Source: Afipia sp. OHSU_II-C1 (GTDB lineage Bacteria; Pseudomonadota; Alphaproteobacteria; Rhizobiales; Xanthobacteraceae). Taken from it: a stretch of DNA of 64,000 nucleotides. The notes below the pieces were generated by a model, which saw nothing but the letters and a program-made list of their open reading frames with translations, searched no databases and was not told where the DNA came from. A program made the translations under genes and the position numbers. The stretch spans positions 186,001 through 250,000 of the forward strand of contig NZ_APJI01000023.1 in NCBI RefSeq assembly GCF_000497575.1, read 5' to 3'. Below are positions 19,222-29,051 of this stretch, piece after piece (position 1 is the stretch's first letter; each line of letters begins with the position of its first letter).

Positions 19222-19779
19222 TCAATCCAGCAACCGCCGCTCCGATTCCTTCAGCGACCGGGAAAACACTTTCGCATCATTGAAGGCGCGCGCCAGCACC
19301 AGCGCCCCCTGGATTTCCAGCACCGCATGCTCGGCCTTGCGGCGCGCGGCGCTCTTGTCGTCGCCATAACGCCGCAGTGCCGCGGCGAGCGCATCCACCC
19401 ATCCGGCGAAATAGACCTTCACCTTTTCGCCGAACAGATCACGCGACGCGCCGAGCGCAACCACGCCGACAAGACAGACCCGCTGTCCCGAGCGGAAATA
19501 ATCATCCGCCGCGGCATACATGTCCGCGATGCCTTTCACGGGATCGGCGGCTGTTCGCAGCGGCGCATAGATATTGTCGGCGAACCAGCGATCGATCGAG
19601 GCGAGCACTTCATCCGCCATCTGCTCTTTTCCGCCGGGAAAGAAATTGTAGAGGCTGCCCTTGCCGAGGCCGGTCGCATCCGAGATCAGCGCAAGTGTCG
19701 CACCCTCATAGCCATGCGCGCGGAATACTTCGGCCAGCGCGGCCAGAATGTCTCTGCGTGCAGCTTCGGTTTTTGCCAT
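19222..19779 (-). CDS. TetR/AcrR-family regulator paired with DUF1348
   Basis: A 185-residue regulator with helix-turn-helix ATLALISDATGLGKGSLYNFF and a C-terminal domain of the LmrA/YxaF-like type (CLVGVVALGAS). It follows the DUF1348 gene by 20 bases, so the two are probably one transcript. Tandem 18-bp palindromes before the DUF1348 gene are the likely target, giving autorepression of the operon. Confidence 0.88.
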   Translation of the reverse strand: MAKTEAARRDILAALAEVFRAHGYEGATLALISDATGLGKGSLYNFFPGGKEQMADEVLASIDRWFADNIYAPLRTAADPVKGIADMYAAADDYFRSGQRVCLVGVVALGASRDLFGEKVKVYFAGWVDALAAALRRYGDDKSAARRKAEHAVLEIQGALVLARAFNDAKVFSRSLKESERRLLD

Positions 19780-19799
19780 TGCAGTCCTCGCCGGCTAGC

Positions 19800-20267
19800 T
19801 CACTTCGGAACCGGCGCAAGGCCGGGAACATCCGCAGGCCGCGGGCCCGGGGCGGGCCAGTGAAACCGGCGCTCGCTGTCCTTGATCGCCACATCGTTGA
19901 TGCTGGCTTCACGGCGCTTCATCAAGCCGTGCTCGTCGAATTCCCAGTTTTCGTTGCCATAGGACCGAAACCAGCTTCCGGCATCGTCGTGCCATTCGTA
20001 CTGAAAGCGCACAGAGATAAAATTTCGATCGAACGCCCACAGATCCTTGATCAAACGGTACTCGTGTTCCTTCGCCCACTTGCGGGTGAGGAATTCGACA
20101 ATCGCCGCGCGGCCCTGAAAGAATTCCGAGCGATTCCGCCAGATGCTGTCTTCAGTGTAGGCGAGCGAGACCTTCACCGGGTCGCGCGAATTCCAGGCAT
20201 CTTCCGCCATGCGCGCCTTCTGCGCGGCGGTTTCTCTTGTAAACGGCGGCAGGGGCGGACGCGACAT
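19800..20267 (-). CDS. DUF1348 / NTF2-like protein
   Basis: A 155-residue SnoaL/NTF2-fold protein of the DUF1348 family, with [35 protein letters not shown] and [19 protein letters not shown]. The family's reaction is not established. It commonly sits beside a TetR regulator in proteobacteria, as here. The start at MSRPPLPPF was preferred over an ATG 14 codons upstream that would lie inside the operator palindromes. Confidence 0.85.
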   Translation of the reverse strand: MSRPPLPPFTRETAAQKARMAEDAWNSRDPVKVSLAYTEDSIWRNRSEFFQGRAAIVEFLTRKWAKEHEYRLIKDLWAFDRNFISVRFQYEWHDDAGSWFRSYGNENWEFDEHGLMKRREASINDVAIKDSERRFHWPAPGPRPADVPGLAPVPK

Positions 20268-20281
20268 GGGAGGACTCCTGT

Positions 20282-20318
20282 TTGTACCGATAGGTACAAC
20301 TTGTGCCAATCAGTACAA
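20282..20318 (-). promoter_or_regulatory. Tandem TetR operators upstream of the DUF1348-tetR operon
   Basis: The first site is TTGTACC-GATA-GGTACAA (20282-20299, perfect). The second is TTGTGCC-AATCA-GTACAA (20301-20318, imperfect). Two 18-bp sites with centres 19 bp apart are typical of cooperative TetR-family binding. Confidence 0.75.
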
Positions 20319-20363
20319 TCCGTCAAGCGCCAAGCCAAAAGATCGCAATGAAGTTAGGGAAAC

Positions 20364-20834
20364 TCAGGCCGCGTCCTGGTCGGCCTTCATGGCGATGCGC
20401 AGCGCCTTCGGAATCGGCCGGGCGCGACCGCCGGACACAAACGCGACCTTGACCCGCGCCTCGACCAGCACATCGTCGCCGCGCCGGACTTCCTGCGCCA
20501 GCGTGATCGACGCGCCCCGGATGTCGGCGGGCACCGTCACGACATCGAGCACATCGTCCATCCGCGCGGGCTTGAGATATTCGATCTGCATCGAACGGAC
20601 CACGAAGGCAAAACCTGGCGCTTCGTTCTGCGCTTCCGCGAACAGCGCATGCTGGTCGGCGCCGAGCAGCCGCAGATAGTTGGTGCGGCCGCGCTCCATG
20701 AAGCGCAGATAATTGGCATGATAGACGATGCCGGTGAAATCGGTGTCTTCGTAATAGACACGCACCTGCATCACGTGCTTGCCGTCGCGGATCGATCCGT
20801 CGAGATGAATGGTCATGTTGCAGCTTTTGCGCAA
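20364..20834 (-). CDS. ybgC: YbgC, Tol-Pal-associated acyl-CoA thioesterase
   Basis: A 156-residue hot-dog-fold thioesterase with the YbgC active-site motif VYYEDTDFTGIVYHANYLRFMERGR, which includes the catalytic Asp. It cleaves acyl-CoA or acyl-ACP thioesters and is linked to phospholipid metabolism near the envelope. An ATG 6 codons downstream (20816) is an alternative start. Usually directly upstream of tolQ; here the accessory block 12,750-20,340 intervenes. Confidence 0.93.
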   Translation of the reverse strand: MRKSCNMTIHLDGSIRDGKHVMQVRVYYEDTDFTGIVYHANYLRFMERGRTNYLRLLGADQHALFAEAQNEAPGFAFVVRSMQIEYLKPARMDDVLDVVTVPADIRGASITLAQEVRRGDDVLVEARVKVAFVSGGRARPIPKALRIAMKADQDAA

Positions 20835-21057
20835 AACGCCAAGCAGCGCAAGCGCCGGGCGGCGCTATGAGCTGGCCGCAGGCGCGCCCAGCGGCGCGAC
20901 GCTGTAGCGCGTGACCTTCAGCCGGGCCGGTTCAACCCCGAACCCATAGCCGTGGTCTAAGCGCCGAACGCGCCGATGAAACGGAAAAAATGTCGGCGTG
21001 AGATCATGACCGCTTCACCGCGATGCATCCCATCCATGCTCATGAATTGGAGCGGAA

Positions 21058-22110
21058 TTACGGTTCCCCGTCGCTCTCGTCTCCACTGAAGAGCCCGAAC
21101 TGCGACGGATCGCGCGACGGCTCGGCAAGGCCGAGATGCCTGAACGCATGCGATGTCAGAAGCCGCCCGCGCGGCGTGCGCTGCAGGTAGCCGCATTGAA
21201 TCAGGAACGGCTCGATAATGTCCTCGATGGCGTCGCGCGGCTCGGAGAGTGCCGCCGCCATGGTCTCGACGCCAACCGGCCCGCCGCCGTAGTTCAAGGC
21301 GATGGTCGTCAGGTAGCGGCGATCCATCGCATCGAGACCGGCCTTGTCCACCTCCAGCGCCCCGAGCGCGTTGTCCGCAATCTTGCGATCAATCGCACTG
21401 GCATCCGCGGCCGAGGCGAAATCGCGCACCCGCCGCAGCAACCGCCCCGCGATGCGCGGTGTGCCGCGGGCGCGCCGCGCGATCTCGTTGGCGCCATCCG
21501 GCGTCATGCCGATGCCGAGCACCCGCGCGCCACGGGTGACGATCTTCTCCAGTTCTTCCTCGGTGTAGAAATTCAGCCGCACCGGAATGCCGAAGCGATC
21601 GCGCAGCGGATTGGTCAGCAATCCCGCGCGCGTGGTCGCGCCGACCAGCGTGAACTTCGCCAGATCGATCTTCACCGACCGCGCCGCCGGTCCCTCGCCG
21701 ATGATGAGATCGAGCTGAAAATCCTCCATCGCCGGATAGAGCACCTCCTCCACCTGCGGACTGAGCCGGTGGATTTCGTCGATGAACAGCACATCGCGCT
21801 CTTCGAGATTGGTCAGGAGTGCCGCGAGATCACCGGCCTTCGCAATCACCGGGCCGGAGGTGGCGCGGAAGCCGACGCCGAGTTCACGCGCAACGATCTG
21901 CGCGAGTGTCGTCTTGCCGAGGCCTGGCGGGCCGACGAACAGCACATGATCGAGCGCCTCGTTACGCTTGCGCGCCGCATCAATGAACACCTGAAGATTG
22001 GCGCGCGCCTGCTGCTGGCCGACGAACTCGGACAGGTTCTGCGGGCGCAGCGAGGTATCGCCGATGTCGTCGGCGCGGCGCTCCGGCGTGACGATGCGGG
22101 GCGAGGTCAT
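21058..22110 (-). CDS. ruvB: RuvB, Holliday-junction branch-migration ATPase
   Basis: A 350-residue AAA+ helicase motor with Walker A GPPGLGKT, Walker B DEIHRLSP, sensor GATTRAGLL and the C-terminal winged helix ([21 protein letters not shown]). It works with RuvA to drive branch migration before RuvC cleavage. Third gene of ruvC-ruvA-ruvB, 7 bases after ruvA. Confidence 0.98.
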   Translation of the reverse strand: MTSPRIVTPERRADDIGDTSLRPQNLSEFVGQQQARANLQVFIDAARKRNEALDHVLFVGPPGLGKTTLAQIVARELGVGFRATSGPVIAKAGDLAALLTNLEERDVLFIDEIHRLSPQVEEVLYPAMEDFQLDLIIGEGPAARSVKIDLAKFTLVGATTRAGLLTNPLRDRFGIPVRLNFYTEEELEKIVTRGARVLGIGMTPDGANEIARRARGTPRIAGRLLRRVRDFASAADASAIDRKIADNALGALEVDKAGLDAMDRRYLTTIALNYGGGPVGVETMAAALSEPRDAIEDIIEPFLIQCGYLQRTPRGRLLTSHAFRHLGLAEPSRDPSQFGLFSGDESDGEP

Positions 22111-22117
22111 ACGGCAC

Positions 22118-22735
22118 TCACTTAGACAGTTCCTTCAAGCCAAGCCGGATGAGCTGCGCCGTCTCGGCCTTCTCCCCAGCGCTGCGCGACGCTGCGGCAA
22201 TCGCAGCCGCCGCCTGCGGTTGACCGTAACCGAGATTGACCAGCGCGGAAATCGCATCAGTCACAGGCTGCGGGGCGCGATTCTCGTCGAGCGCGCCGGA
22301 CAGATGCACCACCGCCGGATCGACCGTAGCGAAGGCCGGAGTCTTGTCCTTGAGTTCGGTCACGATGCGCTCGGCCACCTTCGGCCCGACGCCCGGCGTG
22401 CGCGCCACCGCAGCCTTGTCGCGCAGCGCAATCGCATTGGCGAGATCGGACGGCGGCAAGGTCGAGAGCACCGCAAGCGCTACTTTGGCTCCGACACCCT
22501 GCACGGTTTGCAGCAGCCGGAACCATTCGCGCTCCATGTCGCTGCGGAAGCCGAACAGCTTGATCTGGTCCTCGCGGACATAGGTCTCGATGGAGAGCAC
22601 TGCCGCCTCGCCCTGTTGCGGCAGCGCCTGCAGCGTGCGCGCCGAGCAGTGCACCTGATAGCCGACGCCCTGCACGTCGAGGATCACATAGTCCTCGCCG
22701 TAGGAATCGATCAGGCCTTTAAGTTTTCCGATCAT
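22118..22735 (-). CDS. ruvA: RuvA, Holliday-junction-binding subunit
   Basis: A 205-residue protein. It has the N-terminal OB-fold ([20 protein letters not shown]), paired helix-hairpin-helix motifs ([29 protein letters not shown]) and the C-terminal domain III that contacts RuvB. The start overlaps the end of ruvC by 4 bases, so they are translationally coupled. Confidence 0.97.
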   Translation of the reverse strand: MIGKLKGLIDSYGEDYVILDVQGVGYQVHCSARTLQALPQQGEAAVLSIETYVREDQIKLFGFRSDMEREWFRLLQTVQGVGAKVALAVLSTLPPSDLANAIALRDKAAVARTPGVGPKVAERIVTELKDKTPAFATVDPAVVHLSGALDENRAPQPVTDAISALVNLGYGQPQAAAAIAAASRSAGEKAETAQLIRLGLKELSK

Positions 22736-23247
22736 GCGCCAGCGACTCTCAGCTTCAGCATCACGCTCTGGCGGTGATGGGCGTGCGTGATGGCAATCGC
22801 CAGCGCGTCGGCGGCGTCCGGCGTTTTCGGATTCGCTTTCGGCAGCAGCACACCCAGCATGACGCGGATCTGGTTCTTGTCGGCGTGCCCTGCCCCGACC
22901 ACGGTCTTCTTCACCTGGTTGGGGGCGTATTCGGCCACGGCAATGCCGAACATCGCAGGCGCGAGCATGGCGACGCCGCGTGCCTGGCCTAGTTTCAGGG
23001 TCGATGCCCCATCCTTATTGACGAAGGTCTGCTCCACGGCGGCCTCCAGCGGCCTGAAATCGCCGAGGACGCGGGCAAGGCCTTCGTGAATCGCCAGGAG
23101 ACGCTCGGCCAACGGCAAGGCCTCGCGGGATTCCACCGAGCCGCAACCGACATAGATCAGCCGGTTGCCGTCGATGTCGATCACGCCCCAGCCGGTCCGG
23201 CGCAGGCCGGGATCAATTCCAAGAATGCGAATCGCGCTCGTTGCCAT
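22732..23247 (-). CDS. ruvC: RuvC, Holliday-junction resolvase
   Basis: A 171-residue resolvase with the expected acidic active-site motifs: [13 protein letters not shown] near the N-terminus, EQTFVNKD in the middle and [12 protein letters not shown] near the C-terminus. It cuts four-way junctions bound by RuvAB. First gene of the ruv operon, with yebC upstream beyond mgtE. Confidence 0.97.
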   Translation of the reverse strand: MATSAIRILGIDPGLRRTGWGVIDIDGNRLIYVGCGSVESREALPLAERLLAIHEGLARVLGDFRPLEAAVEQTFVNKDGASTLKLGQARGVAMLAPAMFGIAVAEYAPNQVKKTVVGAGHADKNQIRVMLGVLLPKANPKTPDAADALAIAITHAHHRQSVMLKLRVAGA

Positions 23248-23269
23248 CCGCCGATCATACGCGAAACCG

Positions 23270-23286
23270 CCCCCGGCGTCCGGGGG
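23270..23286 (-). terminator. GC hairpin directly after mgtE
   Basis: CCCCCGG / CCGGGGG with a 3-base loop abuts the mgtE stop codon. There is no T-run, so termination would be weak. It may mark the boundary with ruvC. Confidence 0.4.
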
Positions 23287-24660
23287 TCACAACAGCGTCC
23301 CGCGCAGGATCAGCAATGCGGCACTGAAATAAATCATCAGGCCGGTGACATCGACGAGGGTCGCGACGAAGGGAGCGGACGCGCTGGCGGGATCGAACCC
23401 AATCCTTTGCAATGCAAAGGGAAGCATCGATCCTGCCACCGAACCGAAGGTCACCACGCCGACCAGCGCGGCGGCCACGGTCCATCCCACCAGCAGCCAG
23501 TGCTCGCCGTAGTTGTAGATGCCGAGCTTCTGCCACGCCACGACCCGCGCAAAGCCAATCGCCCCGAGCAGACCGCCAAGGATGAGACCCGTCGGCAGTT
23601 CGCGCAGCATCACCCGCCACCAGTCCGCCAGCTTCACATCATGCAGCGCCAGCGAGCGGATCAGCAGCGATGTCGCCTGCGATCCCGAATTGCCGCCCGA
23701 GCTCATGATCAGCGGAATGAACAGCGTCAGGACTAGGGCCTTCTCAAGCTCGCCCTCGAAGTGCTGCATCACGCTCGCCGTCAGCATCTCGCTGAGAAAC
23801 AGAATTGCCAGCCAGCCGCCCCGCTTGCGGATCATGTCCGGCAGCCGGATCTGCATATAAGGCTCTTCGGTGGCCGACATGCCGCCGAACTTCTGCACGT
23901 CCTCGGTGCTTTCCTCGATGATCGCGTCGATGATGTCGTCCACGGTCACGATGCCGAGCAGATGCCCGGTCTTGTCGATCACCGGCACGGCGAGCAGATC
24001 GTGCCGGGTGATGACGCGCGCCACCTCCTCACGGTCGATCAGCGGAAATGTCGTGATCGGCTCATGGGTCGGCGCGAGAGTCAGGATATTCGCCGACGGC
24101 TCACCCGAGATCAGGCGGCGCAGGGTCACCGCGCCGACAAGACGCCGCGTGACGGGGTCGAGCACATAAATCGCATAAACGGTTTCGCGGGAACGCTCGA
24201 CCTTGCGGATATGCTCAAGCGTCTGTGCGACGGTCCAGTTGCCGGGCACGCTGACGAATTCCGTGGTCATCATCGCGCCGGCGGTGTTCTCCGGATAGGC
24301 CAGCAGGCCGACGATGGCGCCGCGGGACACGTCATCGAGCCCGGCCAGCAGCTCCGTCTTTGCAGGCTCATCAAGCTGCTGCACGATATCCGCCGCCATG
24401 TCCGCGGACATGCCCGCAAGCAGGGGCGCGGCAACATGACGGGGCAGCGCCTCGATAATCTCGGCGCCGAAGTCCAGTTCGGGCTTGTCGAGAATTTCAA
24501 TCGCCAGATCGCGCGGCAGCAGCCGCACGACATCCGCGGCATCCGGCGGAGGAAGCTTGTTAAGAATTTCGACGGTGTCGGCGGCATGCTCGCCGATCAG
24601 CGTCGCGGCAAGAACGGCCGCATTGAAAGCGCCATCGTGCGCTGCATGGGTATCAGTCAT
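23287..24660 (-). CDS. mgtE: MgtE-family magnesium transporter
   Basis: A 457-residue protein with the three MgtE parts in order. These are the N domain of alpha-helical repeats (about 25-130), a CBS pair (about 140-255, with LLAVPVIDKTGHLLGIVTVDDI) and a five-helix membrane domain containing SSGGNSGSQATSL, the conserved pore helix. MgtE imports Mg2+ and is gated by Mg2+ binding to the cytosolic domains. The start codon is abutted by a long hairpin that includes the likely ribosome-binding site, which suggests translational control. Confidence 0.96.
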   Translation of the reverse strand: MTDTHAAHDGAFNAAVLAATLIGEHAADTVEILNKLPPPDAADVVRLLPRDLAIEILDKPELDFGAEIIEALPRHVAAPLLAGMSADMAADIVQQLDEPAKTELLAGLDDVSRGAIVGLLAYPENTAGAMMTTEFVSVPGNWTVAQTLEHIRKVERSRETVYAIYVLDPVTRRLVGAVTLRRLISGEPSANILTLAPTHEPITTFPLIDREEVARVITRHDLLAVPVIDKTGHLLGIVTVDDIIDAIIEESTEDVQKFGGMSATEEPYMQIRLPDMIRKRGGWLAILFLSEMLTASVMQHFEGELEKALVLTLFIPLIMSSGGNSGSQATSLLIRSLALHDVKLADWWRVMLRELPTGLILGGLLGAIGFARVVAWQKLGIYNYGEHWLLVGWTVAAALVGVVTFGSVAGSMLPFALQRIGFDPASASAPFVATLVDVTGLMIYFSAALLILRGTLL

Positions 24661-24705
24661 AGCTCACCTTCGGGTTCTGCCGGCAACGGCAGCGATCGGT
24701 GAGCT
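24661..24705 (-). promoter_or_regulatory. Nested leader hairpin covering the mgtE ribosome-binding site
   Basis: In the mRNA, AGCTCACC pairs with GGTGAGCT, which ends one base before the AUG. Inside is a second perfect hairpin, CTGCCG-TTGC-CGGCAG. The AAGG of the likely Shine-Dalgarno sequence lies at the base of the 3' arm. The fold would hide the start site. Confidence 0.6.
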
Positions 24706-24877
24706 GGAGCGCTCTAGACCACTGGGACCGTTGTCGGCGAAATACGTGGACTGTCGCTTGGCATAGTTGATTGGTTTCCAGTGATGGGCGCCGAACGCGC
24801 GCGAACGCACCCCCGCGGCTGACATGATCCTTCAGCAGCGCGGCGTCAAGAAAAAATCTTCAGGGGACCGTTAGAGC

Positions 24878-25624
24878 TTACGCGCTCATCTTGGCGGCGA
24901 GCGCGTCCGACACCTCGAAATTCGCATAGACGTTCTGGACGTCATCATGCTCGTTCAGAAGGTCGAGCAGCTTGAACAGCTTCTCGCCGGTCTCGTCGTC
25001 CACGGCGATGGTGTTCTGCGGCTTCCAGATCAGCGCCGCCTTGCGCGCTTCACCGAACTTGGCCTCGAGGCCCTTGGCCACTTCGCGGAACGTTTCCGGC
25101 GAGGCATAGACCTCATGGCCGTCCTCGCTGGATGCCACGTCGTCGGCGCCGGCTTCGATCGCCGCTTCCAGCATGGCGTCGTCGGACGCGACCTTGGCGT
25201 CGTATTCGATTACGCCGACGCGGTCGAACATGAACGACACCGAGCCGGTTTCGCCGAGATTGCCGCCGGACTTGGTGAAATAGGAGCGGATGTCGGAGGC
25301 CGCGCGGTTGCGGTTGTCGGTGAGCGCCTCGACGATGACGGCGACACCACCGGGGCCGTAGCCCTCGTAGCGCATCTCATCGTAGTTCTCGCCGTCGTTG
25401 CCGATGGCCTTCTTGATCGCGCGCTCGATGTTGTCCTTCGGCACGTTTTCCGCGCGCGCCGCGGTGATCGCCAGCCGCAGCCGCGGGTTCATCGCGGGGT
25501 CGGGGGTTCCCAGCTTGGCGGCGACGGTGATTTCGCGGGCGAGCTTGCCGAACATCTTGGACCGCATGGCGTCCTGTTTGCCCTTGCGGTGCATGATGTT
25601 CTTGAATTGGGAATGTCCGGCCAT
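24878..25624 (-). CDS. yebC: YebC/PmpR-family protein
   Basis: A 248-residue YebC-family protein starting [15 protein letters not shown]. The family has three domains and acts as a regulator and/or translation factor. The motifs [25 protein letters not shown] and [22 protein letters not shown] are typical. It commonly lies upstream of ruvC. Here mgtE comes between. The longer frame to 25708 was rejected because MAGHSQF is the family N-terminus. Confidence 0.95.
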   Translation of the reverse strand: MAGHSQFKNIMHRKGKQDAMRSKMFGKLAREITVAAKLGTPDPAMNPRLRLAITAARAENVPKDNIERAIKKAIGNDGENYDEMRYEGYGPGGVAVIVEALTDNRNRAASDIRSYFTKSGGNLGETGSVSFMFDRVGVIEYDAKVASDDAMLEAAIEAGADDVASSEDGHEVYASPETFREVAKGLEAKFGEARKAALIWKPQNTIAVDDETGEKLFKLLDLLNEHDDVQNVYANFEVSDALAAKMSA

Positions 25625-25843
25625 AGGGGTCTCTCGAGAGGATCGGGAATCGCAGGCATCATTAACGCAACTGCCCGGCGGCGCGGCGTTATAGGCCCGG
25701 ACCGGCAAAATTTAAAGGCAGATCGGCCGATTTTGGTACGGCGGTGTGGGATGCCAGCCCATCCGGCAGGCAACAGTTAACCATGAGTTCATGCCGAGGT
25801 GCGATACTGCCTACCTATTCATCTCCCATTTCAGAGACCTCTT

Positions 25844-27592
25844 ATGGCGTTCGGACTTTTTCGGAAGCGGCTGCCAGAACAGGCGAGCCCGGATATTGCC
25901 CCCGAGCCGGTCGCAACACCGGACCCCGCTGCATCGTCCCAGCACGATTCAGCCCGCGAAATCCTCGAACTGCTTGAACTCGAACTGGTCGCGATGATCC
26001 GCCAGCTCGAACGCGCGGCCAGTTCGGTGGCCAGCGGCGCCCAGTCCACCGCCAGCACCCTGTCCGCCATCCGGCACCGCGCCGACGCCCTGGCCGACCG
26101 CACCAGCGACGCGCAGGCCACCGCCGAGACCTTCTCGCAGGCCGCGGAAAAATTCACCCAGTCGGCCCACGGCATCGGCGCGCAGGTGCGCGATGCCAGC
26201 AAGCTCGCCGATGAGGCCAGCGCCGCAGCGCAGGAAGCCAGCCTCAATGTCGAGCGGCTGCGGGAATCCTCCGCCGCCATCGGCAATGTCGTCAACCTGA
26301 TCGCGACCATCGCCAAGCAGACCACGCTGCTTGCGCTGAACTCCACCATCGAGGCCGCGCGCGCCGGTTCGGCCGGCAAGGGATTCGCGGTCGTCGCCTC
26401 CGAGGTGAAGGCGCTGGCGGTCCAGACCCAGAGCGCCACCGAAGAGATCAAGCAGAAAATCGACGCCCTGCAGCAGGACGCCGCGACATCGTTCGACGCA
26501 GTCCATCGCATCACGGCAGCTATCGACGCGATCAAGCCGGTGTTCGCGCATGTCAATGGCGCAGTCGCCGAGCAGAACGAAACCACCGGCGAAATCACGC
26601 AGAATGCCGCGTCGGCGTCGCAGTTCATCTCATCGGTAGGCACGAGCAGCGCGGAAATCGACAACGCCGCCAGGGAAGCCGAAACCCATGGCGAGAGCGT
26701 GGCGCAGGCTGGCAAGGCCGTGACGATGTTTGCCGAAAAGCTGAAAACGCGCTGCGCGGTGCTGCTCCGCCAGAACGAGAACGAAGAGCGCAAGGCCGAA
26801 CGGATGCCGTGCCGCCTTCAGATCGAGATCGACACCGGACGGTCGCCGGTCAAGGCGGAGGTGTTCGAGATTTCCGTCGACGGTATTCTGATTGGCGGTG
26901 CAAGCGCGGCGTCCCTGCCGTTGCAGCAGATCATGAAGGCCAAGCTGCAGGACATCGGCCCGTGCAGCCTCCGCGTCACCGGCCAGACCAGTGGCGGCGC
27001 GCAGGCCGCATTCGTCTCGCCCGATGCCGCACTCAAGGACCGGATCGAGGACAAGGTCTGGTCCATTCACGACGAGAACACCGAGTTCGTCACCCGCGCC
27101 ATGGAAGCCGGCGATGCAATTTCCAGGATCTTCGAGAACGCCGTCGCCAAGGGCGACATCAGCATCGACGATCTGTTCGACGAAAACTATGTGAAGATCG
27201 AAGGCACCGATCCGGTGCAATACCGCACGCGCTTCCTCGACTGGGCCGATCGCGCGCTGCCTGAAATCCAGGAAGCCATGCTTGCGCGTGATGCGCGGGC
27301 TGCCTTCTGCGCCACTATCGACCGCAACGGCTATCTGCCGGTGCACAACAAGATGTACTCGCATCCGCAGCGCGCGGGTGATGTCGCATGGAACACGGCG
27401 AACTCACGCAACCGCCGCATCTTCAACGACCCCGCTGGACTGGCCGCAGGCCGCAACATCCGCTCGTATCTGATCCAGAGCTACGCCCGCGACATGGGCA
27501 ACGGCAAAACGATCATGATGCGCGAGATCGACGTGCCGATCCGCGTCAGGGGCCGCCACTGGGGCGGATTCAGAACGGCTTATAAAATCTAG
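25844..27592 (+). CDS. Soluble chemoreceptor: MCP signalling - PilZ-like - C-terminal sensor
   Basis: A 582-residue protein with no transmembrane segment. The N-terminal half is an MCP coiled coil with the tip [20 protein letters not shown] and [14 protein letters not shown]. Next comes a PilZ-like region beginning [16 protein letters not shown], which could bind c-di-GMP. Last is a ~150-residue sensor-like domain ([49 protein letters not shown]) that resembles a Cache domain C-terminus. The order is inverted relative to classic receptors. The start at MAFGLF was preferred over one 15 codons upstream. Confidence 0.85.
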   Translation: MAFGLFRKRLPEQASPDIAPEPVATPDPAASSQHDSAREILELLELELVAMIRQLERAASSVASGAQSTASTLSAIRHRADALADRTSDAQATAETFSQAAEKFTQSAHGIGAQVRDASKLADEASAAAQEASLNVERLRESSAAIGNVVNLIATIAKQTTLLALNSTIEAARAGSAGKGFAVVASEVKALAVQTQSATEEIKQKIDALQQDAATSFDAVHRITAAIDAIKPVFAHVNGAVAEQNETTGEITQNAASASQFISSVGTSSAEIDNAAREAETHGESVAQAGKAVTMFAEKLKTRCAVLLRQNENEERKAERMPCRLQIEIDTGRSPVKAEVFEISVDGILIGGASAASLPLQQIMKAKLQDIGPCSLRVTGQTSGGAQAAFVSPDAALKDRIEDKVWSIHDENTEFVTRAMEAGDAISRIFENAVAKGDISIDDLFDENYVKIEGTDPVQYRTRFLDWADRALPEIQEAMLARDARAAFCATIDRNGYLPVHNKMYSHPQRAGDVAWNTANSRNRRIFNDPAGLAAGRNIRSYLIQSYARDMGNGKTIMMREIDVPIRVRGRHWGGFRTAYKI

Positions 27593-27593
27593 G

Positions 27594-28412
27594 TCACCAG
27601 AAATCCGGCACCGCGCGTTCCAGCAGCGGGCCGATCCGCACCGCGGCGACGCGCGTGGCGAGACCCGTAGCGTCGTCGGTTTCGACCGCAAGGCCGCTAA
27701 GCGTCCCGACGCCGTCCGCCGCCTCGAAACGTCCCGCCGGATAGCCGCGCAGGAACCGTCCCAACGGTTCATCCTTCTGCATGCCGATCACGGATTCATA
27801 ATCGCCGGTCATGCCGGCATCGGTCATGTAGGCCGTGCCGCCGGGAAGAATGCGATGGTCGGATGTCGGCACATGGGTATGCGTGCCGACCACGATGCTG
27901 GCGCGGCCATCGCAGAAATAACCGATCGACTGTTTCTCGCTGGTCGCCTCGCCATGAAAATCGACGAGCACGGCATCGGCGGCCTCCCGCAGCGGACATG
28001 CGCTCAGTTCGCGATCAAGGATGGCGAACGGATCGTCGAACGGCTGCATGAAGACGCGGCCGATGGCATTGATCACCAGCGCGCGCTTGCCGCTTCGTGT
28101 ATCGATCAGCGCGGCGCCGCGACCCGGCGTGCCGGGCGGGAAATTCGCCGGACGGATCAGGCGCGGGGCGCGATCGATGAACACCAGCGCCTCGCGCTGA
28201 TCCCACGAATGGTTGCCGAGCGTAATCGCGTCGGCTCCGGCTTCCAGAAATTCGTGATAGATCGCTTCGGTGATGCCGAAGCCGCCCGCCGCGTTCTCGC
28301 CGTTCACCACAACGAGATCGAGTTTCCAGTCGCGGATCAGTCCCGGAAGAGTTTCGTTGAGGGCCACGCGGCCGCTGCGCCCCACCACATCGCCGACAAA
28401 CAGAATTCGCAA
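27594..28412 (-). CDS. YmdB-family (TIGR00282) metallophosphoesterase
   Basis: A 272-residue calcineurin-like phosphoesterase. It has ILFVGDVVGRSGR, VVNGENAAGGFGI, TLGNHSWDQ, VDFHGEATSEK and VVGTHTHVPTSD, the conserved metal-ligand motifs of YmdB. YmdB proteins hydrolyse 2',3'-cyclic nucleotides in vitro and affect development and RNA metabolism. The best start is TTG at 28412, right after the fau stop (28415) with GGAG upstream. This gives LRILFVGD as the N-terminus and implies coupling to fau. Confidence 0.88.
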   Translation of the reverse strand: MRILFVGDVVGRSGRVALNETLPGLIRDWKLDLVVVNGENAAGGFGITEAIYHEFLEAGADAITLGNHSWDQREALVFIDRAPRLIRPANFPPGTPGRGAALIDTRSGKRALVINAIGRVFMQPFDDPFAILDRELSACPLREAADAVLVDFHGEATSEKQSIGYFCDGRASIVVGTHTHVPTSDHRILPGGTAYMTDAGMTGDYESVIGMQKDEPLGRFLRGYPAGRFEAADGVGTLSGLAVETDDATGLATRVAAVRIGPLLERAVPDFW

Positions 28413-28414
28413 AA

Positions 28415-29005
28415 TTATAATCTCCGCAGATCGATCAGCTCGCGTTCCGTTAGCACACAATCGAGTTGCTCGTCGTGCGGAAGTCGCGGCACTGTCTCGA
28501 TTTCCTGCACTGCAAAAGCGACGCCGATGACGGTGATTTTCTTGATCGCGCGGAGATTTTCCAGCGTGCGGTCATAATAACCCCGGCCATAGCCGATGCG
28601 GTGACCGGCGCGGTCGAACGCCGCCATCGGCACCAGCACGATGTCAGGGTCAACCTCATCCGCGTCCGACGACGGCTGAAAGATACCGTAGGGTCCGCGC
28701 ACCAGTCCCTGCTCCGGCTGCCATTCACGGAAGATCAGGGCGTGATCGCGCGCGATGATCACCGGCAGCGCGAGCACGGCCCCCTTGTCCGCAAGCGCGC
28801 GCATCAATGGAAACGGATCGAATTCGCTGTTGATCGGCGAATAGCCTGCAACGATGACGCCCCGCGGCAGTTCAACCGGCAGCGGCACCTCGGCGACAGC
28901 ACGCGCGGCGTCGGCGCGCGCTTCGGCGCTCAGGGCGTCACGCTGCGCCAGCGCACCGCGCCGGAAATCGTCTTTCAGATTGTCGAGAAAACGGTTTCCA
29001 TCCAA
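28415..29005 (-). CDS. fau: 5-formyltetrahydrofolate cyclo-ligase
   Basis: A 196-residue enzyme that converts 5-formyl-THF to 5,10-methenyl-THF with ATP. The C-terminal motif GHRIGYGRGYYDRTLEN and the central PLPVELPRGVIVAGYSPINSE region are diagnostic. It lies next to 6S RNA and zapA, a gene order shared across many proteobacteria. Confidence 0.93.
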   Translation of the reverse strand: MDGNRFLDNLKDDFRRGALAQRDALSAEARADAARAVAEVPLPVELPRGVIVAGYSPINSEFDPFPLMRALADKGAVLALPVIIARDHALIFREWQPEQGLVRGPYGIFQPSSDADEVDPDIVLVPMAAFDRAGHRIGYGRGYYDRTLENLRAIKKITVIGVAFAVQEIETVPRLPHDEQLDCVLTERELIDLRRL

Positions 29006-29051
29006 CGCGGCGAGTCCTTGTCGCCTCTCTCATGCGGCAAGAGGGCGGAGG

